DNA from: an uncultured Porphyromonadaceae bacterium | GTDB lineage: Bacteria > Bacteroidota > Bacteroidia > Bacteroidales > Muribaculaceae | DNA: 8,794 nt | NCBI GenBank assembly: GCA_938027385.1 | Contig: CALJBF010000176.1 | Span: 1-8,794, forward strand | Reading direction: 5' to 3' | Shown here: positions 1 through 6,769 of the stretch, one piece after another | Layout of the letters: each line of letters opens with the position of its first letter | How positions within the stretch are numbered: position 1 is the stretch's first letter | Made by a program: the position numbers and the translations under genes | The notes under the pieces: model-generated | What the model was told of the DNA's origin: nothing | What the model saw: the letters and a program-made list of their open reading frames with translations, nothing else | The model's database searches: none

Positions 1-710
1 TTGTTGTTGGCAAGCGAGAGCACACGCAAGGCCGGCATCGACACCGGATAGAAGTGTGCCAGGTTGCAGTTGTCGAGGTTAATGTTGCGCAGTGTGGTCT
101 GGGCCACTTCGGGCAGACAGATGAATATCGACACCATTTCGGGGCAGTCGTTGGCCGTAAGGTATACCAGGTTCACCAGATCGTCGACCTTGAGGCACTG
201 TAGCCCTGTGTTGTGGCTCACATTGAGGCTGGTGAGCGACGACGCGCATGCCTCAAGCCCGAGAGTGGGGTTGACAGACGGCGAGTTGACGAGCTGGTTG
301 TAGCTCAGGTCGACACTATTCAGCGCTGACGGCCCTGAGAGCTCGAACGAAGTCAGCGCGTTGTTCGACAGTGTGATGCTGGTGAGGTTGGCAACATCCT
401 CGACCACAGCCGACGTGAGCTGCGCGTTCTGGAATGTCAGCTCGGTGAGGTTACCGGTGATGGTGATTGTTCCCCCTTCAACGGTACCCTCGATCCAGCG
501 GTTCCAGGCCGCGGTTTTGGGATCCACGGTTTCATTGACGATGACGCCGTTGCCCCAGTCGATTTTCAGAGGCTGTGTCGCCGATACGACATTGGGAAGG
601 AACTTCACGACAGTTCCGACGGGAGCGTCTGTCGTCAGGGTTATCTTACCCTCTCCCCATGCCGCCGAGGCGCACATGAGGCTCAAAGCAAAAAGTAATC
701 CTTTTTTCAT
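1..710 (-). CDS. Secreted leucine-rich-repeat protein, N-terminal part (3' end off window)
   Basis: Reading the minus strand from the ATG at 710-708 gives 236 residues without a stop, running off the left edge. Residues 1-19 (MKKGLLFALSLMCASAAWG) form a Sec signal peptide, so the product is exported. Residues 20-90 are a beta-rich, Thr/Val-rich segment with the sequence IDWGNG near residue 50. From about residue 88 onward come irregular leucine-rich repeats of the type LxxLxLSxNxL, for example LNSVDLSYNQL at 130-140 and LTSLNVSHNTGL at 159-170, with more degenerate copies at 181-190, 207-217 and 228-236. This is a protein-interaction solenoid, and in gut Bacteroidales such proteins are usually surface or secreted. 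A T9SS sorting domain at the missing C-terminus is possible but not visible. The gene is divergent from tamB. Its ligand is unknown. The reading frame and class are secure; the role is not. Confidence 0.85.
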   Translation of the reverse strand, partial: MKKGLLFALSLMCASAAWGEGKITLTTDAPVGTVVKFLPNVVSATQPLKIDWGNGVIVNETVDPKTAAWNRWIEGTVEGGTITITGNLTELTFQNAQLTSAVVEDVANLTSITLSNNALTSFELSGPSALNSVDLSYNQLVNSPSVNPTLGLEACASSLTSLNVSHNTGLQCLKVDDLVNLVYLTANDCPEMVSIFICLPEVAQTTLRNINLDNCNLAHFYPVSMPALRVLSLANN

Positions 711-773
711 TGACAGATATCGAATTAAGTGAGAATTAATCTATTGATTGTTGAATAAATGACTGAATCATTA

Positions 774-839
774 CTGCCGCGGCTGAACTGCATACCCAAA
801 CGCATGTATTTATTAGTGTATATCGTAGATATGCGGCAG
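774..839 (-). other. Possible structured 5' leader of the leucine-rich-repeat gene
   Basis: Within the 711-934 intergenic region, CTGCCGC (774-780) is exactly complementary to GCGGCAG (833-839), so it could close a 66-nt domain in the minus-strand transcript. A smaller inverted repeat, ATATC-GTA-GATAT, lies at 820-832 and a GCCGCGGC palindrome at 776-783. Closer to the start codon, the leader is AU-rich and carries GAATTAA twice, 11 bp apart (722-728 and 733-739). AU-rich leaders often stand in for Shine-Dalgarno sites in Bacteroidetes. I do not recognise a known riboswitch, and the pairings may be fortuitous. Confidence 0.25.
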
Positions 840-850
840 GTTTGCGTCGG

Positions 851-858
851 CTAAGATA
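851..858 (-). promoter_or_regulatory. Weak candidate -7 element for the leucine-rich-repeat gene
   Basis: On the minus strand this reads TATCTTAG, one mismatch from the Bacteroidetes -7 consensus TAnnTTTG. It would place the transcript start about 135 nt upstream of the ATG, giving a long leader. No clear TTTG lies at the expected -33 distance. A competing match, TGCGTTTG, lies at 797-804 on the same strand. The assignment is tentative. Confidence 0.3.
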
Positions 859-901
859 CAATAAATCCCCCGATATTCCGCACATTTTGCAAATAAAAAG
901 T

Positions 902-909
902 TAACTTTG
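902..909 (+). promoter_or_regulatory. Bacteroidetes-type -7 promoter element for tamB
   Basis: TAACTTTG is a perfect match to TAnnTTTG. The transcript would start near 915, giving a leader of about 20 nt before the TTG at 935. A TTTG at 886-889 lies closer than the usual -33 spacing, so the -33 element is poor or absent. The same octamer precedes pyrE, which supports its use by the primary sigma factor. Confidence 0.7.
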
Positions 910-922
910 CATTACTTTTTCC

Positions 923-928
923 GGAAGG
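923..928 (+). promoter_or_regulatory. Ribosome binding site supporting a TTG start of tamB
   Basis: GGAAGG is a purine-rich, Shine-Dalgarno-like hexamer 6 nt before the TTG at 935. Its frame is closed upstream by TAA at 902-904, and no ATG or GTG lies between that stop and 935. The site therefore helps choose TTG as the start codon. It is notable in a phylum that seldom uses strong Shine-Dalgarno sites. Confidence 0.5.
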
Positions 929-934
929 CAAGAC

Positions 935-3900
935 TTGAAGACCGTCTACAACATACTGCGGGCTCTACTGATCGTCGTCATTTCCCTGGCGGTGGCTCTC
1001 CCCGTATCTGTATATGTGGGGCTTTCAATCCCTGCCGTTCAGCACCACGTGGCCCGCGTGGCCGAGACCGAACTGTCGACACTGCTCGGCGCCCGGGTGA
1101 CCGTGGGCGACCTGGGTATCACGCCGTTTAACCGCGTGGCCCTGCGCGACGTCACCGTCGAGACGGCCCCCGGCGACACGGCGCTCACCGTGCGCCGCCT
1201 CGGAGCCGGCATAAACCTGTGGAGCCTTGTCTCGGGCGACCGCATCGCCATAAATTACGTGGAGCTCATCGGGCTCGACGGACGCCTGCGCCGCGCCACA
1301 CCCGATTCACCGCTGAACATACAGCCCATCATCGATGCCCTCAGCCCCAAAGACCGCAACAAGCCTCCCACCCTGTTCGACCTGAAGGTTTCGACCGTAA
1401 TAATGCGGTCGTCGGCATTGAGATACGATGTGGAGTCGGCTCCGCATGCCGACGGGCGCTTTGACCCCGCGCACCTGGCGGTCACCAACCTCAGGGCCGA
1501 CCTGCGGCTGCCGCGCATCGCCAACGACGACTTCACCATCGACATAAAGCGCCTGGCCCTCGAGGCCGCGCCAGGCTTTGAACTGCGCGACCTCAAAGGG
1601 TGGTTCCACATCGCCGCCGACGGCATCGAGGTGCGCGGCCTCACTGTCGAGACACCCAACAGCACCCTCGCGTTCGCCGACATGGCCCTGCCCCTGCAGG
1701 GGCTGAACTCAATCGGCCGGGCGCTCGAACAGCAGAAACTCACCATAGCGCTGGATGAAGGGAGCAATCTCTACCTGCCCGACCTGGCGCCTTTCGCGCC
1801 GGCGCTCACGCACCTGCCTCTGCACACCACATTCAACAGGCTCGAGGCCAGCGGCAACCTCAATGGCCTCTCGGCTGACCTTGACCTTGACCTCGGGGGC
1901 GCGGCGCGCCTGACGGCCCTGGCCGACGCCTCGGGTCTGCGCGGCGGCTCGCCTGAACTGAATATCACCGACCTCGAGCTGGCGCTTGACGGAAACCGCA
2001 TGGCCGACCTGCTGGCCACCCACCCCGACATTCCCGCCACGGTAGGGATGTATCTGCGGCGCGCCGGCGCCGTAACCCTCACGGCCGACGGACGCATGAC
2101 GCGCACCCGTGTCAGTGCCGAGGCCACGCTCAGGTGCGCCCTGGGCACAGTGAGCGTCGAGGGGGACGGAAGTCTCGGGCGTGCCGGGGGGGACACCTTC
2201 GATGCCGAAGCCTGTACCGACGGAGACTTTGACCTGGGCACCCTCCTGGCCGACAACCGCCTGGGCGTGGTGAACGGCCATGTAACGGCCAACGCCACAG
2301 GCCGTGGAAAGAGGTGGACAGGCGAGGCCTCGGCCGACATGACGCGTATCGACTACAACGGCACGGCATTCACCGGCCTGCTGGCCGACGCGGAGTTCAG
2401 CCCCGGCTCGGTCAGCGGGCATGCCGCACTCGACAATCAGTGCATATCGTTCGACCTCGCAGGCGGCTATACACGCCTGCACGACGACATACAGATCTCG
2501 GCCGAGGGGTATGCCGACTGCCCCGACCTGGGAATCTTCGCCCCCTCAATGGCACATACGGCAGTGAAGTCAAACATCTCGGTCGACCTGGCCGGGGCCG
2601 ATTTCAACTCGCTCGAAGGGCATGCCATCCTCTCTGACGCGTCATACGTGATGCCCGACGGACGCCGCATCCATCTCGATAACCTCGCGCTCAACTCAAG
2701 CATCCAGCCAGACGGCATGCACCGCATAGCGCTCTCGTCAGATTATCTGAACGGTCTGGTCACCGGCCAGTTCGATTTCTCCCGTCTGCCGGCCGACTGC
2801 CGCCACATCGCCGCGACACTCTTCCCGGCGCTCATCACCCCTCCGGCACAGCTGCCGGGGCGCAACGAATTCTCATACGGATTCTCGATAAGCCAGACCG
2901 AAAAGCTCGCCGCCGACCTGCGGCTGCCGGTGAGCATCGTCTACCCGGCCACGCTGCGCGGCGAGTTCTCGGGTATAACCGGGCGCATGTCGACGATGCT
3001 CGACATCCCCTACCTGCGCCAGGGCAACAAACTCATAGAGAATACCCGCCTGACCGCCGAGGCCCTGCCCGGACGCCCGGCACAGCTGGCCGTCACCACC
3101 ACGGCGCCGACGCAGAACGGCCCGATGACGCTGACGCTCAACTCGCTGGGCAGCGACAACCAGCTCAGCACCGACATAAGCTGGAAAATCGACCGCGCAC
3201 GCGCCTACGAGGGTTCGGTGTCGGCCCTGACCACGTTCCTCCCCCCTACCGAGAGCGGCGGCCGCTCGTCGCGCATCGACCTCAGGGAAAGCACCCTCAC
3301 CTTCAACGACTCGGTGTGGGTCATCAACCCGGCACAGATAGCCGTCAACGGCCGCGACATCACCGTCGACGGCATCGACGTGAGCCACGGGCGCCAGTTC
3401 GTGAAAATCGACGGTGAAATCTCTCCCGACCCCGAAAAGACCCTCACGCTCGACCTGAGCCACTTCTCGCTCGACTATCTTTTCGAGACTCTCGGCATCG
3501 ACAAGGTGATGCTCGGTGGCGACGCCACAGGCACTTTCTACGCCTCGGGCCTCTACTCGCCCGAACCGGTGCTGGAGACCCCGGGGCTGACGGTAAAGGA
3601 CATCAGCTACAACAAGACCGTGATAGGCGACGCGCTGGTGCGCTCGACCTGGGATCCCGCACGGCGCGCCATCACCCTCGACGCCGACATCGACCGCCCC
3701 GGCCACCGCGCGCGTGTCGACGGCGCCATCTTCCCGCTCAACGACTCGCTCGACCTGAAATTCTTCGCCGACCACACCCCCGTCGGGTTCATGGCACCTT
3801 ATATGGAGGCTTTCGCCTCTGACATCAGCGGCTATGCCTCGGGGTGGGCGCGCCTGTGGGGAAACTTCAAGTACATCGACCTCGAAGGCGCCCTCAAGGC

Positions 3901-5506
3901 CGACTCCCTCCGGCTGAAAGTGAACTTCACCAACACCTACTATACCGCCTCTGATTCGGTGCGGTTCACCCCAGGCTATATCGACCTCAGCAACATCACC
4001 ATACGCGACGCCGAGGGGCACACCGCCGACCTCAACGGATGGGTGCGACACAAATTCTTCAAGGAACCGCAGTTCCGGTTCTCGGTCACCAACGCCCGCG
4101 ATTTCCTGAGCTACAACGAAACCGCAGCGCAGAATCCGCTCTGGTACGGCAAGATCTACGGCAACGGCTCGGCGTTCGTCGACGGGCGCCCCGGCGTGGT
4201 GAACATCAACGTGGACATGACCAGCGCCCCGCGCTCCACGTTCACCTTCGTGCTGTCAGACCAGGAGGTGGCCGACGAATTCTCGTTCCTCACTTTCCGC
4301 GACCGCAACCGTCTGGGCGTAGAAATCACCGACACCATGCACCTGCGCGACACCTCGATGGACCTGGTGAACGAACTGCGCGCACGCGCCGCCGCGCACG
4401 GCGACGACGAAACCCCGTCGGACTACAACATCACCATCCAGACACGCATCACCCCCGACGCGCAGATAGTGCTGGTGATGGATCCCGTGGGTGGCGACCG
4501 CATCCGCGCCCGCGGCTCGGGTCACCTGCGCCTCGACTACGGGTCGGCCAACAACGATCTGAAGATGTACGGCAACTACACCCTTGACCGCGGCGACTAC
4601 AACTTCACCCTGCAGGACATCATCATCAAGGATTTCACCATACGCCCCGGCAGCGAGATCTCGTTCCGCGGCGACCCGTACGCCGCCCAGCTCGACATCA
4701 AGGCGGCCTACTCGCTGCGCGCCAACCTGTCGGACCTCGACGAGTCGTTCCTCCACGACAAGGAGCTGAACCGCACCAACGTGCCGGTGAACGCCCTGAT
4801 GCACGTAACCGGCGACATGCGCCAGCCCGAAATCGACTTCGACCTCGAGTTCCCTACCCTGACGTCAGACGTCTACCGCAAGGTGCGCTCAATCGTCTCG
4901 ACCGACGACATGATGAACCGCCAGATCATCTACCTGCTGGCACTCAACCGGTTCTACACACCCGACTACATGGCCTCGGCCACACGCGGCAACGAGCTGA
5001 TGTCGGTGGCCTCGTCGACGATCTCGTCACAGCTCTCCAACCTGCTGGGCTCGATCTCCGACAACTGGAGCGTGGCGCCCTCGTTCCGCTCTGACCGCGA
5101 CGACTTCTCGGACGTGGAGGTCGACGTGGCCCTCTCGTCACGCCTGCTCAACAACCGCCTGCTTTTCAACGGCAACTTCGGCTACCGCGACAAGAGCCTC
5201 AACGCCAACCAGTTCATCGGCGACTTCGACCTCGAATACCTGCTGAACCGCCAGGGCACCCTGCGCCTCAAGGCCTACAACCGCTACAACGACCAGAACT
5301 ACTATCTGCGCAGCGCCCTCACCACCCAAGGCGTAGGCGTGGCCATCCGCCGCGACTTCGACTCGCTCACCTCCTTCCTCCGCCCCGTCTGGCGCTGGTT
5401 CCGCCGCCTCCGCAAACCCGCCCCCACCCCCGTTCCCGCAGACGCCCCAGCAGAAACGACTCCCGTCACCCGGTCCGAGGCCTCCACCCCATCCAAATCC
5501 GAGTAA
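935..5506 (+). CDS. tamB: Translocation and assembly module protein TamB
   Basis: The product has 1523 residues. TamB proteins are inner-membrane-anchored, periplasm-spanning beta-groove proteins of the AsmA-like/bridge-like group. They work with an Omp85-family partner in outer-membrane biogenesis and probably in lipid transport. Residues 8-29 form one N-terminal membrane helix, followed by the AsmA-like opening (GARVTVGDLGITPFNRVALRDV). A very long region of alternating hydrophobic beta-strands fills about residues 60-1150. The conserved TamB C-terminal domain (formerly DUF490) covers about 1160-1480; typical stretches are IRARGSGHLRLDYG, YTLDRGDYNFTLQDIIIKDF, GSEISFRGDP and DMMNRQIIYLLALNRF. 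A 41-residue basic, Pro/Ala/Thr-rich tail (1483-1523) follows. The length fits Bacteroidetes TamB. The start is taken as TTG because it has a GGAAGG site and a -7 element just upstream, and the membrane helix begins immediately after. The Omp85 partner (TamA or the Bacteroidetes lipoprotein form TamL) is not in the window. The family call is firm; the cargo is unknown. Confidence 0.92.
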   Translation: MKTVYNILRALLIVVISLAVALPVSVYVGLSIPAVQHHVARVAETELSTLLGARVTVGDLGITPFNRVALRDVTVETAPGDTALTVRRLGAGINLWSLVSGDRIAINYVELIGLDGRLRRATPDSPLNIQPIIDALSPKDRNKPPTLFDLKVSTVIMRSSALRYDVESAPHADGRFDPAHLAVTNLRADLRLPRIANDDFTIDIKRLALEAAPGFELRDLKGWFHIAADGIEVRGLTVETPNSTLAFADMALPLQGLNSIGRALEQQKLTIALDEGSNLYLPDLAPFAPALTHLPLHTTFNRLEASGNLNGLSADLDLDLGGAARLTALADASGLRGGSPELNITDLELALDGNRMADLLATHPDIPATVGMYLRRAGAVTLTADGRMTRTRVSAEATLRCALGTVSVEGDGSLGRAGGDTFDAEACTDGDFDLGTLLADNRLGVVNGHVTANATGRGKRWTGEASADMTRIDYNGTAFTGLLADAEFSPGSVSGHAALDNQCISFDLAGGYTRLHDDIQISAEGYADCPDLGIFAPSMAHTAVKSNISVDLAGADFNSLEGHAILSDASYVMPDGRRIHLDNLALNSSIQPDGMHRIALSSDYLNGLVTGQFDFSRLPADCRHIAATLFPALITPPAQLPGRNEFSYGFSISQTEKLAADLRLPVSIVYPATLRGEFSGITGRMSTMLDIPYLRQGNKLIENTRLTAEALPGRPAQLAVTTTAPTQNGPMTLTLNSLGSDNQLSTDISWKIDRARAYEGSVSALTTFLPPTESGGRSSRIDLRESTLTFNDSVWVINPAQIAVNGRDITVDGIDVSHGRQFVKIDGEISPDPEKTLTLDLSHFSLDYLFETLGIDKVMLGGDATGTFYASGLYSPEPVLETPGLTVKDISYNKTVIGDALVRSTWDPARRAITLDADIDRPGHRARVDGAIFPLNDSLDLKFFADHTPVGFMAPYMEAFASDISGYASGWARLWGNFKYIDLEGALKADSLRLKVNFTNTYYTASDSVRFTPGYIDLSNITIRDAEGHTADLNGWVRHKFFKEPQFRFSVTNARDFLSYNETAAQNPLWYGKIYGNGSAFVDGRPGVVNINVDMTSAPRSTFTFVLSDQEVADEFSFLTFRDRNRLGVEITDTMHLRDTSMDLVNELRARAAAHGDDETPSDYNITIQTRITPDAQIVLVMDPVGGDRIRARGSGHLRLDYGSANNDLKMYGNYTLDRGDYNFTLQDIIIKDFTIRPGSEISFRGDPYAAQLDIKAAYSLRANLSDLDESFLHDKELNRTNVPVNALMHVTGDMRQPEIDFDLEFPTLTSDVYRKVRSIVSTDDMMNRQIIYLLALNRFYTPDYMASATRGNELMSVASSTISSQLSNLLGSISDNWSVAPSFRSDRDDFSDVEVDVALSSRLLNNRLLFNGNFGYRDKSLNANQFIGDFDLEYLLNRQGTLRLKAYNRYNDQNYYLRSALTTQGVGVAIRRDFDSLTSFLRPVWRWFRRLRKPAPTPVPADAPAETTPVTRSEASTPSKSE

Positions 5507-5510
5507 TGCC

Positions 5511-5570
5511 TTGGAGTGCGTGACAACGCGACCTCCAATGATTTCAGCACGCGCTGAGTGCCGGCGTGCT
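5511..5570 (+). terminator. Two stem-loops after tamB, possible terminator
   Basis: The first hairpin pairs TTGGAG (5511-5516) with CTCCAA (5533-5538), with an inner stem GCGT/ACGC (5518-5521 and 5526-5529) around a GACA loop. The second pairs AGCACGC (5546-5552) with GCGTGCT (5564-5570) around an 11-nt loop. They begin 4 nt after the tamB stop and would separate it from pyrE. What follows on the plus strand is a run of A, not T, so this is not a classical intrinsic terminator. The A-run may instead belong to the pyrE promoter region. Confidence 0.4.
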
Positions 5571-5587
5571 AAAAAAAGATTAAAAAA

Positions 5588-5614
5588 GGGGGCGGAAAAC
5601 GGCGGCGGTGGCGG
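5588..5614 (+). other. G-rich tract upstream of the pyrE promoter
   Basis: A run GGGGGCGG at 5588-5595 is followed, after AAAAC, by five GG pairs spaced one base apart (GGCGGCGGTGGCGG, 5601-5614). It ends about 20 bp before the -7 element, where a -33 TTTG would be expected but is not found. It could fold as a two-tetrad G-quadruplex on the coding strand. It lies between A-runs at 5571-5577, 5582-5587 and 5622-5629, making a strongly purine-biased stretch. No function can be assigned from sequence alone. Confidence 0.35.
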
Positions 5615-5633
5615 TGATGACAAAAAAAATAAG

Positions 5634-5641
5634 TAACTTTG
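5634..5641 (+). promoter_or_regulatory. Bacteroidetes-type -7 promoter element for the pyrE operon
   Basis: TAACTTTG is a perfect TAnnTTTG match, identical to the element before tamB. It puts the transcript start near 5647 and leaves a leader of about 12 nt before the ATG at 5659. No TTTG is present at the -33 position. It also argues against the in-frame GTG at 5608 as a start codon, because that start would lie upstream of this promoter. Confidence 0.7.
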
Positions 5642-5658
5642 TCAAAAATTTGCCTATT

Positions 5659-6315
5659 ATGATGACACTTGAAAAACTTCTTGCAGAGAAACTTCTCAAA
5701 ATCAGCGCCATACAGTTACAGCCCGAGATGCCGTTCACATGGGCCTCGGGGTGGTCGTCGCCCATCTACACCGACAACCGCAAGACACTGTCGTATCCCG
5801 ACATCCGCTCGTTCATCAAGATCGAGCTGTGCCGCCTGATTCTTGAGCAGTATCCGCAGGTCGACGCCATCGCCGGCGTGGCCACAGGTGCCATCGCCCA
5901 GGGCGCCTTGGTGGCCGACGAGCTTGGCCTCCCTTACGTTTACGTGCGCTCGACCCCCAAGGACCACGGTCTTGAGAACCTCATCGAGGGCACTCTGAAA
6001 CCGGGTCAGAAAGTAGTGGTGATCGAAGACCTGATCTCGACCGGCAAGAGCTCGCTCAAGGCCGCCGAGGCCGTGCGTCTGGCCGGTGCCGACGTGGTGG
6101 GCATGGTGGCCATGTTCACCTACGGTTTCCCCGTGGCCGACGAGGCTTTCAAGGAGGCCGGCGTGAAACTCACCACCCTCTCGAACTACGAGGCCATGCT
6201 GCAGGTGGCGCTCGAGACCGGTTTCATCCGCGACAAGGATCTGAAGACCCTGCAGGAGTGGCGCGAGGATCCCGCCAACTGGAATCCCGGCCGCGACATC
6301 ACAACTATCGACTGA
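5659..6315 (+). CDS. pyrE: Orotate phosphoribosyltransferase
   Basis: This cytoplasmic enzyme makes orotidine 5'-monophosphate from orotate and PRPP in de novo pyrimidine synthesis. From the ATG at 5659 it has 218 residues, normal for the family. A second ATG at 5662 would give 217 residues and cannot be excluded. The N-terminal orotate-binding part carries FTWASGWSSPIYTDNRKTLS (26-45). GVATGAIAQGAL lies at 73-84. The flexible catalytic-loop region VRSTPKDHG lies at 96-104. The PRPP-binding motif VVVIEDLISTGKSS spans 119-132. All expected elements are present and nothing looks damaged. The frame is open back to a GTG at 5608, but those 17 extra codons cross the promoter and have no counterpart in the family as I know it. 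It is the first gene of a tightly spaced group; the SRPBCC gene starts 6 nt after its stop. Confidence 0.96.
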   Translation: MMTLEKLLAEKLLKISAIQLQPEMPFTWASGWSSPIYTDNRKTLSYPDIRSFIKIELCRLILEQYPQVDAIAGVATGAIAQGALVADELGLPYVYVRSTPKDHGLENLIEGTLKPGQKVVVIEDLISTGKSSLKAAEAVRLAGADVVGMVAMFTYGFPVADEAFKEAGVKLTTLSNYEAMLQVALETGFIRDKDLKTLQEWREDPANWNPGRDITTID

Positions 6316-6321
6316 TTACTG

Positions 6322-6741
6322 ATGGCACAGTATAAATCAAAGCCTGCGGTGATAAACCGCCCCGCCGCCGAGCTTTTCGAGCGGTTCACCGACCTCAGCC
6401 GCCTGCAGGAGGCTCTTGACCGCCTCCCCGCCGACCAGCGTGAGAAAGTGGGCAGCGTGGAGTTCACCGCCGACTCGTTCAAGATCCAGACCCCGCAGGT
6501 GGGCGACATCACCTTCAAGGTAATGGAGCGGCACGCCCCGGAGCGCATAGTCTTCGGCACGGAGTCGTCGCCGGTGCCCCTGACACTGGCGCTCGACATC
6601 ATCCCGGCCGGCGACGCGTCGTCGACAGTCACCGCCGCCATCGACGTGGAGATTCCCGCGATGCTGCGTCCGCTCGTCGGCCCCCAGCTGCAGAAAGCCG
6701 CCGACCAGCTCGGTTCGCTCATCGCCACGCTCAACAATTGA
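6322..6741 (+). CDS. SRPBCC (START-like) family protein
   Basis: This small soluble protein of 139 residues has no signal peptide or membrane segment. It has the helix-grip pattern of the SRPBCC/START superfamily: an opening strand followed by an amphipathic helix and loop (NRPAAELFERFTDLSRLQEA, about 12-31), a series of antiparallel strands (about 43-113), and a long C-terminal helix (PQLQKAADQLGSLIATL). Such folds bind hydrophobic ligands in a central cavity; no ligand or reaction can be read from this sequence. It begins 6 nt after the pyrE stop without a clear ribosome binding site, so translational coupling to pyrE is likely. From memory, a protein of this type commonly follows pyrE in Bacteroidales, which suggests a conserved but unexplained link. 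The fold call is fairly safe; the function is unknown. Confidence 0.8.
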   Translation: MAQYKSKPAVINRPAAELFERFTDLSRLQEALDRLPADQREKVGSVEFTADSFKIQTPQVGDITFKVMERHAPERIVFGTESSPVPLTLALDIIPAGDASSTVTAAIDVEIPAMLRPLVGPQLQKAADQLGSLIATLNN

Positions 6742-6769
6742 TGCCGCGCATCCGTTATTAGTGTACAAT

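Noticed and set aside
64..732. Plus-strand open frames of 79 and 123 codons near the left edge
   Set aside because: They lie antisense to the leucine-rich-repeat gene, which has a good signal peptide and regular repeats, so they are shadows.
758..772. Small inverted repeat AATGA-CTGAA-TCATT as an operator
   Set aside because: Only five AT-rich base pairs per arm, easily found by chance in this AT-rich intergenic stretch.
810..820. An 11-mer TTATTAGTGTA repeated exactly at 6755-6765
   Set aside because: Several shared 11-mers are expected by chance in a window this long. The two contexts (divergent leader and operon spacer) share nothing else.
1709..2482. A 257-codon minus-strand open frame inside tamB
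   Set aside because: It is also a shadow of the GC-rich tamB coding strand, with an Arg/Gly/Ala/Val-biased translation and no recognisable motif.
2873..4051. A 392-codon open frame on the minus strand inside tamB
   Set aside because: It lies entirely antisense to a clearly real beta-rich TamB frame. Its translation is a low-complexity Val/Gly/Glu/Arg pattern typical of a shadow frame in GC-rich DNA. No promoter or domain is visible.
5571..5587. A-run after the second stem-loop as an intrinsic terminator tail
   Set aside because: The plus-strand transcript would have A, not U, after the hairpin. On the minus strand the run lies upstream of the hairpin, so neither orientation fits a classical terminator.
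5608..5658. Upstream GTG start for pyrE adding 17 residues
   Set aside because: The extension crosses the TAACTTTG promoter element at 5634-5641, consists of a Lys/Asn/Val-rich run unlike the family N-terminus, and the ATG pair at 5659/5662 fits the known start.
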